The notes beneath the pieces were generated by a model that saw only the letters and a program-made list of their open reading frames with translations, searched no databases and was not told the origin of the DNA. Source: Pseudomonadota bacterium (GTDB lineage: Bacteria > Pseudomonadota > Gammaproteobacteria > UBA5335). From it: a stretch of DNA of 11,577 nucleotides. The position numbers and the translations under genes were made by a program. Positions 1 through 5,302 of the stretch are shown here, piece by piece. Within the stretch, counting starts at the first letter, position 1, and every line of letters starts with the position of its first letter. The DNA lies in contig JAJXTQ010000029.1 of the NCBI GenBank assembly GCA_021783685.1, forward strand, positions 1-11,577, given 5' to 3'.

Positions 1-1
1 G

Positions 2-337
2 TTCTACTTCTCCCTGATTTCAACCGTGGGCGGTCTGTTCTGGGTGCTCGTCGGGCATCCGTTCCATACCATCGACGGGCGCGGCGGCTGGCTGCTGGTC
101 GGCGTCGGTACCTTCGGCGCGCTGGCCCAGCTGTGCATGACGCGCGCCTACCGGCGCGGCAAAACCATGGTCTCCGCCAGCCTGGCTTACAGCACCGTGG
201 TTTTCGCCAGCATCTACGGCATCTGGCTGTGGCAGGATCGCCTGTCGCCGACGGCCTGGATCGGCATCGGTCTGATCGTCGCCAGCGGCATGCTGACCAG
301 CGCTCTGTCACGGGCGGCCCCGGCCGAGCAGGATTGA
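2..337 (+). CDS. EamA/DMT-family transporter, C-terminal part (5' end outside window)
   Basis: The reading frame is already open at the window edge and ends at TGA 335-337, so only the last 111 residues are seen. They hold four hydrophobic segments: one starting FYFSLISTVGG, then GWLLVGVGTFGALAQL, a third around ASLAYSTVVFASIYGIWLW, and TAWIGIGLIVASGMLTSAL near the end. The pattern ALAQLCMTRAYRRGKT, followed by a Tyr-containing helix and a LSPTAWIGIGLI repeat end, is typical of the second EamA repeat of ten-helix drug/metabolite transporters (RhaT/YdcZ/RarD relatives). It is an inner-membrane carrier. The substrate cannot be told from this fragment; members export metabolites, amino acids or nucleotides. 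A GTG at 26 is only an internal Val codon, not a credible start, because the homology-like sequence continues upstream of it. Confidence 0.85.
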   Translation, partial: FYFSLISTVGGLFWVLVGHPFHTIDGRGGWLLVGVGTFGALAQLCMTRAYRRGKTMVSASLAYSTVVFASIYGIWLWQDRLSPTAWIGIGLIVASGMLTSALSRAAPAEQD

Positions 338-339
338 GC

Positions 340-345
340 TATATT
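340..345 (+). promoter_or_regulatory. Possible -10 box before the SpoIIAA-like gene
   Basis: TATATT matches the sigma-70 -10 consensus at five of six positions and stands out in a GC-rich background, in the 36-bp gap before the ATG at 374. No recognisable -35 hexamer lies 16-18 bp upstream, where the sequence is GC-rich transporter coding DNA. This is a weak call; transcription may instead read through from the transporter gene. Confidence 0.2.
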
Positions 346-362
346 CGCGACAGCCCGCCCAC

Positions 363-367
363 GAGGA
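363..367 (+). promoter_or_regulatory. Ribosome binding site of the SpoIIAA-like gene
   Basis: GAGGA lies six bases before the ATG at 374, a good Shine-Dalgarno match. It supports that start. Confidence 0.65.
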
Positions 368-373
368 TTTCCC

Positions 374-724
374 ATGATAGTCACCGATCATCACGATAAG
401 CTGCTCACAGTCACCGTCTTCGGCGAATTCACGCTCGCCGATTTCCAGGAGTTCGAGGACATGGTGCGCGACATGGCACCGTCCGAGGCTACCCTCAAGC
501 TGTTCTTCGACCTGCGCCAGATGGCCGACTTCACGGTCGACGTGGCTTGGGAGGAAATCAAATTTTCGCGCCAGCATCCCCATGATTTCGGCCGTATCGC
601 GGTACTTACCGACAGCCAGTGGGTGGCCTGGAGCACGTGGCTGACCAAGATCTTCGTCGATGCCGAGTTGAGCGTTTTTACCGACGAGGCGGAGGCGCGT
701 ACTTGGCTGGAAGCAGGCCAGTGA
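374..724 (+). CDS. SpoIIAA-like (STAS-fold, DUF3478-type) small protein
   Basis: This is a 116-residue soluble protein with no signal peptide or membrane segment. The layout resembles the SpoIIAA-like family (Pfam PF11964). An N-terminal beta hairpin (LLTVTVFGEFTLADFQEF, about residues 10-27) is followed by a helix. Then come a central strand with KLFFDLRQMADF (about 44-54), the segment WEEIKFSRQHPHDFGRIAVLTDSQW, which is the most family-typical part, and a C-terminal strand/helix with FTDEAEARTWLEAG. The fold is that of STAS domains, which include anti-sigma-factor antagonists. This subfamily has no established biochemical role, and some members bind lipid-like ligands (CRAL-TRIO/Sec14 similarity). 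A Shine-Dalgarno sequence supports the ATG at 374. The stop overlaps the GTG start of the following sulfurtransferase, so the two are probably translated together. The family call is fairly sure; the function is unknown. Confidence 0.8.
   Translation: MIVTDHHDKLLTVTVFGEFTLADFQEFEDMVRDMAPSEATLKLFFDLRQMADFTVDVAWEEIKFSRQHPHDFGRIAVLTDSQWVAWSTWLTKIFVDAELSVFTDEAEARTWLEAGQ
709..713 (+). promoter_or_regulatory. Ribosome binding site that fixes the sulfurtransferase start
   Basis: GGAAG lies seven bases before the GTG at 721. With the GTGA stop-start overlap (721-724), it favours GTG 721 over other in-frame starts upstream, which would lie deep inside the preceding gene. Confidence 0.5.
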
Positions 725-1569
725 GCGAGTTCCTGCTTGGCGCGGCAGAAGTCGCGGCGCATCTCGCCGACCCGAACTGGCGGATCTTCGATTGCCGCCA
801 CGACCTGAAACAGACCGAGTACGGTCTTACCGCTTACCGCAACGGTCATATTCCCGGCGCCCTGCACCTTCATCTCGACCGCGATCTCTCCGGTCCCGTC
901 GATGGCCGGCACGGCCGCCATCCGCTGCCCGACCCCGCCGTTTTTGCGGAGAAGATGTCGCAATGCGGGGTGTCCGCGACGACGCAGGTGGTCGTCTACG
1001 ACAACGAGGGCGGTATCTTCGCCTCCCGCCTATGGTGGCTGCTGCGCTGGCTCGGTCACGAGCGCGTCGCGCTCTTGGACGGCGGCTTGGCCGGTTGGAA
1101 ACGGGCGAAATTGCCGCTAGAAGCGCGGGTGCCGGAAGTGGCGCCTGCGCAGTTCCGTGTTCGATCCGGGATAGACGGCCCGATCGATGCCGATTACGTA
1201 GCGGCGCGTCTGGGTTCGCGTGAAATGCTCCTGGTCGATGCCCGCAGCCCGGAACGCTTCCGTGGCGAGAACGAGACCCTCGATCCGGTCGGCGGCCATA
1301 TTCCAGGTGCCGTCAACCGCTTCTATTTCGACAATCTCGACGACGACGGCTGTTTTTTCAAACCGGCCGCAGAACTCGCCGCCGAGTTTGAATTGCTCCT
1401 GGACGGGCGGAGTCCCGTGCAAGTCATTCAACAGTGCGGCTCCGGCGTTACTGCCTGCCACAACCTGCTGGCGATGGAGATCGCCGGGTTTTCCGGCTCG
1501 CGGCTCTATGCCGGTTCTTGGAGCGAGTGGTGCGCAGACCCGTCGCGGCCGGTGGCGACGGGCGCCTAG
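721..1569 (+). CDS. sseA: Sulfurtransferase, tandem rhodanese domains (3-mercaptopyruvate/thiosulfate type)
   Basis: This 282-residue protein has two rhodanese domains, the usual length for SseA/TST enzymes. The N-terminal domain (about 1-130) is the inactive one: its loop position reads YDNEGGIFASRLWWLLRWLG with Asp in place of the catalytic Cys. The C-terminal domain (about 150-282) carries GGHIPGAVNRFYFDN and the active-site loop CGSGVTA with Cys239, then LYAGSWSEWCADPSRPV at the end. The CGSGVTA loop is that of E. coli SseA and 3-mercaptopyruvate sulfurtransferases; classic rhodaneses have CRKGVT. The enzyme moves a sulfane sulfur from mercaptopyruvate or thiosulfate via a Cys persulfide to thiols or cyanide in the cytoplasm. 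Substrate preference is inferred from the loop only. The start is GTG 721, overlapping the previous stop by 4 bp. The stop is TAG 1567-1569. Confidence 0.9.
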   Translation: MSEFLLGAAEVAAHLADPNWRIFDCRHDLKQTEYGLTAYRNGHIPGALHLHLDRDLSGPVDGRHGRHPLPDPAVFAEKMSQCGVSATTQVVVYDNEGGIFASRLWWLLRWLGHERVALLDGGLAGWKRAKLPLEARVPEVAPAQFRVRSGIDGPIDADYVAARLGSREMLLVDARSPERFRGENETLDPVGGHIPGAVNRFYFDNLDDDGCFFKPAAELAAEFELLLDGRSPVQVIQQCGSGVTACHNLLAMEIAGFSGSRLYAGSWSEWCADPSRPVATGA

Positions 1570-1632
1570 CAACAGCCCCTGCCGGGCATACGGGAAACCG
1601 CCAGCCGCTCACCCCGCAGAACTGACCGTCCA

Positions 1633-1659
1633 TCGCCTGATCCTGTAGTCGTCAGGCGA
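1633..1659 (+). repeat. Inverted repeat (8-bp arms) downstream of the sulfurtransferase gene
   Basis: TCGCCTGA (1633-1640) and TCAGGCGA (1652-1659) are perfect reverse complements around an 11-base loop, 64 bases after the sulfurtransferase stop. The hairpin could reduce read-through into the pilin operon. It has no T-run on either strand, so it is not a standard intrinsic terminator. It could equally be a protein-binding site upstream of the pilE promoter region. The rest of the 1570-1691 gap before it shows nothing else I recognise. Confidence 0.4.
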
Positions 1660-1665
1660 GCCCGC

Positions 1666-1671
1666 TATCAT
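1666..1671 (+). promoter_or_regulatory. Possible -10 box of the minor-pilin operon
   Basis: TATCAT matches the sigma-70 -10 hexamer at five of six positions, 20 bases before the pilE ATG. No good -35 hexamer is visible 16-19 bases upstream (the 17-bp position reads CTGTAG), so the promoter would need an activator or lie elsewhere. I see no sigma-54 -24/-12 pattern in the gap. It overlaps the left arm of the inverted repeat at 1667-1696. Confidence 0.25.
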
Positions 1672-1696
1672 GACATTGGATTATTCCGGTCATGAT
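1667..1696 (+). repeat. Perfect inverted repeat ATCATGAC-N14-GTCATGAT over the pilE start
   Basis: The left arm is 1667-1674, the right arm 1689-1696 and the spacer 14 bases. The right arm contains the pilE ATG (1692-1694), and the left arm overlaps the candidate -10 box. Arm-to-arm distance is 22 bp, about two helical turns, which suits a dimeric DNA-binding protein. If transcription starts upstream of the left arm, the mRNA could instead form a hairpin holding the start codon. The function is inferred; the repeat itself is seen directly. Confidence 0.5.
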
Positions 1697-2171
1697 CGCC
1701 ATGCCTGACTCTATAGCATCGCTTCCGCGCCCAAATCCTAGGCACAGGGGTTTCACCTTGATCGAATTGATGGTCGTGGTGGCGGTCGTCGCCGTGCTGA
1801 CGATGATTGCTTACCCCTCGTACCAGAGCTATGTCGTACGCGCCAATCGCTCCCAGGCACAGCAGTTCCTGATGGACATCGCCCAACGGGAGGAACAGTT
1901 CCGTCTCGATCAGGGGCAATACACCGCCGATCTCGGCGATTTGCGCATGACCGTCCCGGCCCCGGTTGCGAATTACTACGATGCGCCGGCGTTCTACAAG
2001 ACCGATGCGAGGCCGTTCTTCGTTGCCGCCCTCACGCCGCTCGGCAGCGCGATGCAAAAGGACGATGGCCGCGTCTTCATCAACAGCCGCGGCGAGCACT
2101 GGCGCGACACGGACGGTACCTGCGCACTAGCGGATTGCGTCTATTCCAGCGCCAGCGCGATCCCCTGGTGA
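1692..2171 (+). CDS. pilE: Type IV pilin-like minor pilin PilE
   Basis: This 159-residue class III signal peptide protein starts with a 20-residue leader ending RHRG. PilD prepilin peptidase should cut between Gly20 and Phe21 and N-methylate Phe. The mature protein starts FTLIELMVVVAVVAVL, with the assembly Glu at mature position 5 (E25). A pilin helix continues through YPSYQSYVVRANRSQAQQFL, and the rest is a globular head. Two Cys near the end (C144, C149) are placed to form the C-terminal disulfide loop of such pilins. The sequence QREEQFRLDQGQYTADL resembles the PilE/ComP minor-pilin family. It is the first gene of the operon; in Pseudomonas aeruginosa pilE is the last. ATG 1701 is an alternative start giving a 17-residue leader. 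Neither ATG has a clear Shine-Dalgarno sequence. It acts in the inner membrane and then in the pilus. Confidence 0.87.
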   Translation: MIAMPDSIASLPRPNPRHRGFTLIELMVVVAVVAVLTMIAYPSYQSYVVRANRSQAQQFLMDIAQREEQFRLDQGQYTADLGDLRMTVPAPVANYYDAPAFYKTDARPFFVAALTPLGSAMQKDDGRVFINSRGEHWRDTDGTCALADCVYSSASAIPW

Positions 2172-2178
2172 CAACGCC

Positions 2179-2838
2179 ATGCCAGTCCGTTCACGGATTC
2201 TCAGGATGGCCACCCGGCGCCGCGGTTTCACGCTGGTCGAATTGATGGTGACGCTGACGGTCGCGGCGATACTGCTGACCATCGCTATCCCGCCGATGCA
2301 GGATCTGGTCGCCAGTCAACGGGTGCGCGCCGCGGCCTCAGAACTCATGAGCGCGCTCAGTTATGCCCGCGTCGATGCCATCAGCAACGGGCGGCGGGTG
2401 GCGGTAGCGCCACTGGACCAGAGTAACGACGTCTGGGGCGGCGGTTGGCGCGTGATCGTCTGCGGCGCTCCGACCAGCGCCGAAACCTGTCCCAATATCG
2501 CCGAATGCACCGATCCCGCGGACGGCGCGGCGATGCCGGACGTCTGTCCGCAAGAGCTACTGCGCCATCAGGCGCTCGGCGGCAACGTCAAGGTTTGCGC
2601 CCGCTTGAATCCGGCCGTCGCCGCAGTCGCTATGTCGGCGATCGTATTCGGACCCGATGGCCGGGTGTCGGCCAATCTACCGGGCGCGCCCTTGGGCATC
2701 AACGCCTTCATGGTCAGCGACGACATGGGCGGTGCTGCGCCGGGCAGAGAAAAAATGCGCACCCTGGAGTTCGCGGCGGCCGGAAGAGTCAGCCTGTACC
2801 AGGTGAGTTCGGCGCAAGGCGGCGTGGCGTGCCCATGA
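2179..2838 (+). CDS. fimT: GspH/FimT-family minor pilin (FimU-like)
   Basis: This is a 219-residue prepilin. The leader of 16 residues ends RRRG; PilD cleavage gives mature FTLVELMVTLTVAAILLTIA with Glu at position 5. After the helix, SELMSALSYARVDAISNGRRVAV (about residues 53-75) is the signature of the GspH/FimT domain, and WGGGWRVIVC follows. The head is Cys-rich (VIVCG, ETCP, AECT, DVCP, VKVCA and a Cys just before the end), suggesting several disulfides made in the periplasm. By position it takes the FimU/GspH place among the minor pilins that prime pilus assembly. FimT versus FimU cannot be separated from sequence alone; FimT relatives bind DNA during competence. It starts 7 bp after pilE. 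An internal ATG at 2206 would leave a leader of only seven residues and is less likely. Its stop overlaps the next start (ATGA). Confidence 0.85.
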   Translation: MPVRSRILRMATRRRGFTLVELMVTLTVAAILLTIAIPPMQDLVASQRVRAAASELMSALSYARVDAISNGRRVAVAPLDQSNDVWGGGWRVIVCGAPTSAETCPNIAECTDPADGAAMPDVCPQELLRHQALGGNVKVCARLNPAVAAVAMSAIVFGPDGRVSANLPGAPLGINAFMVSDDMGGAAPGREKMRTLEFAAAGRVSLYQVSSAQGGVACP

Positions 2839-3548
2839 TCCCGAGCGGGCAGCGACGAATTTCTTCGGGGCTCACCCTGATTGAGGTGATGGTGACCCTG
2901 GTCATCCTGCTGCTCGGCCTGCTCGGTCTGTCTGGCCTGATCGTCAAGGCCCAGCACCTGTCCTACGAGGCATACGAACGCCAGCAGGCGCTGGCGCTTG
3001 CCACCGACCTGGCTGAGCGTATGCGTGCCAACCAGTCCGCCAATGCCACGACACCCTCGAACAGCGACATTGCAGCCATCTATGCCGCCAAGGCATCGGT
3101 CGATTCGCCACTCGGCGACCCGCTGCGCGCGTCGATGTGGAGCCAGTTGCAGGACCACTCGATCACCGACTGCGCGAGGGGGGCGGCATGCACGCCAACG
3201 GAACTGGCGAACTACGATCTTGCCGCCTGGGAGGGCTTGTTGCTCGGCGCCGACAAGACCAACGCTTCGAATCTTCGGGTCGGCAGCATCAGCAATGTCC
3301 GCGGTTGCGTCGAAGGGCCGGTGGCTTTGATGTCGCCGGGCGTGAGTGCGCCCGCTTACACTTACCGCATCACCGTTGCCTGGCAGGGGGACCAGGCGGT
3401 GCCGAGCGCTGCTGGCAACGCCAACGATCTGCGCAAGCTCAGCGCCTGCGCCAAAGGCCTGTATCTGACCATGGCGAACAGTCCCGATGTCGCGGACGAG
3501 TACCGGCGCCTGGTGACGCTCTATATCTTCATTTCGCAGCCGGCATGA
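2835..3548 (+). CDS. pilV: Type IV pilus modification/minor pilin PilV (GspI-like)
   Basis: This 237-residue prepilin has a 12-residue leader ending SSG before mature LTLIEVMVTLVILLLGLLGL, with Glu at mature position 5. The Leu-rich helix followed by LIVKAQHLSYEAYERQQALALATDLAERMRAN is typical of PilV, where the ALATDLAERMRAN stretch is the best family mark. The globular part holds the PilV-like segment around SVDSPLGDP and four Cys (DCARGAAC, GCVEG, SACAKG). It ends YIFISQPA. It is somewhat longer than the P. aeruginosa protein. PilV is the GspI-type subunit of the pilus tip complex with FimU, PilW and PilX. It is joined on both sides by 4-bp ATGA overlaps, so translation is probably coupled; no good Shine-Dalgarno sequence is seen for this ATG. 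Frame extensions upstream to 2445 lie inside the previous gene and were not used. Confidence 0.87.
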   Translation: MIPSGQRRISSGLTLIEVMVTLVILLLGLLGLSGLIVKAQHLSYEAYERQQALALATDLAERMRANQSANATTPSNSDIAAIYAAKASVDSPLGDPLRASMWSQLQDHSITDCARGAACTPTELANYDLAAWEGLLLGADKTNASNLRVGSISNVRGCVEGPVALMSPGVSAPAYTYRITVAWQGDQAVPSAAGNANDLRKLSACAKGLYLTMANSPDVADEYRRLVTLYIFISQPA

Positions 3549-4711
3549 ACCCGCGCAGCCATCGTCGCAAGCTGTCGCCGTTGGTTTGCCAACAGGGCGT
3601 GACGCTGATCGAACTGATGGTCTCAATCGTCATTGGCCTGCTGCTGTTGACCGGGCTGACCGTGCTCTTCGCCAATACCTCGACGAGCTTCAGAGTGCAA
3701 GATGCGTTCGCCCGGCTGCAGGAAAACGGCACTGCGGCGCTGCGTTACCTGTCCGACGACATCCGTATGGCCGGCTTCTACGGCCAGGCCACCTCCGCGG
3801 CCAGCGTCAAGCTGGATAATCTGCCCAGCATTGCGGCAAGCGATGATTGCGGCGCTGAGGTGGCGGGACCGCCCGCCCGTCCTTTTGCGCTGGATCTCGC
3901 CGTGCCCATCGAAGTGCACGACGGATTGACGCCGATTACGGCTAACGCCACGTTTCCTTGCATTGCTGCCGCCAACTTTTCTCTGGGCAGTCCGGTAATC
4001 GTTCTGCGCGGTGCCACCGGTCACGTCATCGACCAGCCCGACGGGGCCGGCAACATGAGCACGGCCCTGGCTGCCCAGCCCAATTTTGCCAGTACTCTCT
4101 ACGTTCAGTCTTCGCCGACCCAGGATCCCAACACCATCGTGTTCCGCGGAGACGCCTATGCTGCGCTACGCGGCGGCAGCCTGGGCAACATCAGGGTGCT
4201 GATGAACAACCAGGACGCACCGATTTTCGAGTACCAGACCCACGTGTATTACCTTCGCCCCTGCAGCCGACCGACCGGTGGCTCGGCCGCAAGACCGCAA
4301 TGCCGAACCGAAGACGACGGCGGCCTACCCATCCCCACTCTGGTGCGCCAGGAGCTATCCAACACCGCCGCAAGCTTGCAGATGCAGGAAGTTTCCCTGG
4401 TGGAAGGTATCGAACGCCTGAATCTCGCTTATGGCCTTGACCTCAACGGCGACGGCATTCCAGATAAATACACGGAGGCTCCGAGCGTCTCGGAGTGGCC
4501 CCAGGCCATCTCCGTGCGGATCACGGTACTGGTGCGCAGCGTCGACCCCATCACGGGCCAGAACGACGCCGGCAAAACCTACGATCTCGGTGGCGGCGTG
4601 ATCTATTCCTGCGCCGGCTCGGACTGTTCCTATCTGCGCCAGGTGTATTCGCAGACGGTGCAGTTGCGCAACTGCGCGGCCCGCCGTGCCACCGGAGGAC
4701 AGCAATGCTGA
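3545..4711 (+). CDS. pilW: Minor pilin PilW (GspJ-like)
   Basis: This 388-residue prepilin has an 18-residue leader ending CQQG; mature VTLIELMVSIVIGLLLLTGL has Glu at position 5. The stretch DAFARLQENGTAALRYLSDDIRMAGFYG (about residues 54-81) is the hallmark of PilW. The large head carries VIVLRGATG, a long middle region with LYVQSSPTQDPNTIVFRGD, then FEYQTHVYYLRPC and VEGIERLNLAYGLD. It also has the acidic loop DLNGDGIPDKY (from D299), which looks like a calcium-binding loop and is common in PilW proteins. PilW corresponds to GspJ and joins PilX, PilV and FimU at the pilus tip. It overlaps pilV by ATGA and pilX by 7 bp. ATG 3545 is chosen because it puts the leader directly before the helix; earlier in-frame codons fall inside pilV. 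Confidence 0.9.
   Translation: MNPRSHRRKLSPLVCQQGVTLIELMVSIVIGLLLLTGLTVLFANTSTSFRVQDAFARLQENGTAALRYLSDDIRMAGFYGQATSAASVKLDNLPSIAASDDCGAEVAGPPARPFALDLAVPIEVHDGLTPITANATFPCIAAANFSLGSPVIVLRGATGHVIDQPDGAGNMSTALAAQPNFASTLYVQSSPTQDPNTIVFRGDAYAALRGGSLGNIRVLMNNQDAPIFEYQTHVYYLRPCSRPTGGSAARPQCRTEDDGGLPIPTLVRQELSNTAASLQMQEVSLVEGIERLNLAYGLDLNGDGIPDKYTEAPSVSEWPQAISVRITVLVRSVDPITGQNDAGKTYDLGGGVIYSCAGSDCSYLRQVYSQTVQLRNCAARRATGGQQC
4694..4699 (+). promoter_or_regulatory. Strong ribosome binding site of pilX, inside pilW
   Basis: GGAGGA lies five bases before the ATG at 4705. It is the clearest Shine-Dalgarno sequence in the operon, and it fixes the pilX start, which overlaps the pilW stop by 7 bp. Confidence 0.7.
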
Positions 4712-5274
4712 ACAGCCCAGCAAGCCAGCGTGGCGTTGCCTTGGTAGTCGGTCTGATCATGCTCACCGTGTTGACGCTTCTGGTCGTGGCCGCGATCAAG
4801 ATCGGTATCCTCGAATTGAAAATCGGCGGCGTCAGTCATCTCGCGGCGCAGAATTTCGCCAATGCCGAACTGGCGATCGCCGAGTTTCTGGACAGCAATG
4901 TCGGTAGCCTGCAGCCAGGCTGCACCGCCGTCGACCTCAATGGCGCCAGCAAGGACAGGAGCTGCTTTTTCCCGCCGGTCTCCGCCCTCCACCCCGCAGG
5001 CACGCCGGGTAACGTCAGTATCAACGGCAACCCGGGTAACTATAGCGCCACGCTGGCGCTGCAAAACGGCACCGCGACCGTCACCGCGAGCGAAATCGGC
5101 TGCGGCGCCGATGCCGGGGTCGGCTCAGGCAATCAAGTTCCGGGAGCCGGTATCTTGAGTTGGGACGCCATCGAATTCGACATTCGCGCCCAGTCGGAAG
5201 GATCGATTTCCGGCCTGGCGCTGGTGCATCAGGGCGTCAGGAAGAAGCTCACCGCCGGCGGTTGCGGCGGCTGA
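4705..5274 (+). CDS. pilX: Minor pilin PilX (GspK-like, lacks Glu5)
   Basis: This 189-residue protein has the 10-residue leader MLNSPASQRG, cut before VALVVGLIMLTVLTLLVVAA, which matches the PilX N-terminal domain (Pfam PilX_N). The mature protein has Val, not Glu, at position 5. This is also the case for GspK, the tip subunit of the related type II secretion pseudopilus, and fits PilX sitting outermost among the minor pilins. The head has Cys pairs (PGCTAVD, RSCFF, IGCGAD, and GGCGG at the end). Its last strand, EFDIRAQSEGSISGLALVHQGVRK, matches the end typical of PilX proteins. It precedes pilY1 by 28 bp; PilX and PilY1 act together in pilus priming. A strong Shine-Dalgarno sequence supports the start. 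In-frame extension to 4495 is inside pilW and not used. Confidence 0.85.
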   Translation: MLNSPASQRGVALVVGLIMLTVLTLLVVAAIKIGILELKIGGVSHLAAQNFANAELAIAEFLDSNVGSLQPGCTAVDLNGASKDRSCFFPPVSALHPAGTPGNVSINGNPGNYSATLALQNGTATVTASEIGCGADAGVGSGNQVPGAGILSWDAIEFDIRAQSEGSISGLALVHQGVRKKLTAGGCGG

Positions 5275-5292
5275 TAACGCAGTCTGGAGAGC

Positions 5293-5297
5293 GAGGA
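5293..5297 (+). promoter_or_regulatory. Ribosome binding site of pilY1
   Basis: GAGGA lies five bases before the ATG at 5303, in the 28-bp pilX-pilY1 gap. It supports that start, which also places a clean signal peptide at the N-terminus. Confidence 0.65.
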
Positions 5298-5302
5298 ACC
5301 CG

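Noticed and set aside
374..390. Short inverted repeat ATGAT/ATCAT at the start of the SpoIIAA-like gene
   Set aside because: Five-base arms within coding sequence are expected often by chance.
619..720. Upstream extension of the sulfurtransferase to an earlier start at 619
   Set aside because: It would add 34 residues lying wholly inside the SpoIIAA-like gene. GTG 721 has a Shine-Dalgarno sequence, a GTGA overlap and gives the usual family length.
1633..1659. Intrinsic terminator after the sulfurtransferase gene
   Set aside because: The stem has only 8 bp with an 11-base loop, and no T-run follows on either strand, so it is listed only as an inverted repeat.
2568..3626. Minus-strand open frame of 352 codons opposite fimT/pilV
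   Set aside because: It crosses two real pilin genes with clear prepilin signatures; its composition is Arg/Gly-rich with no domain.
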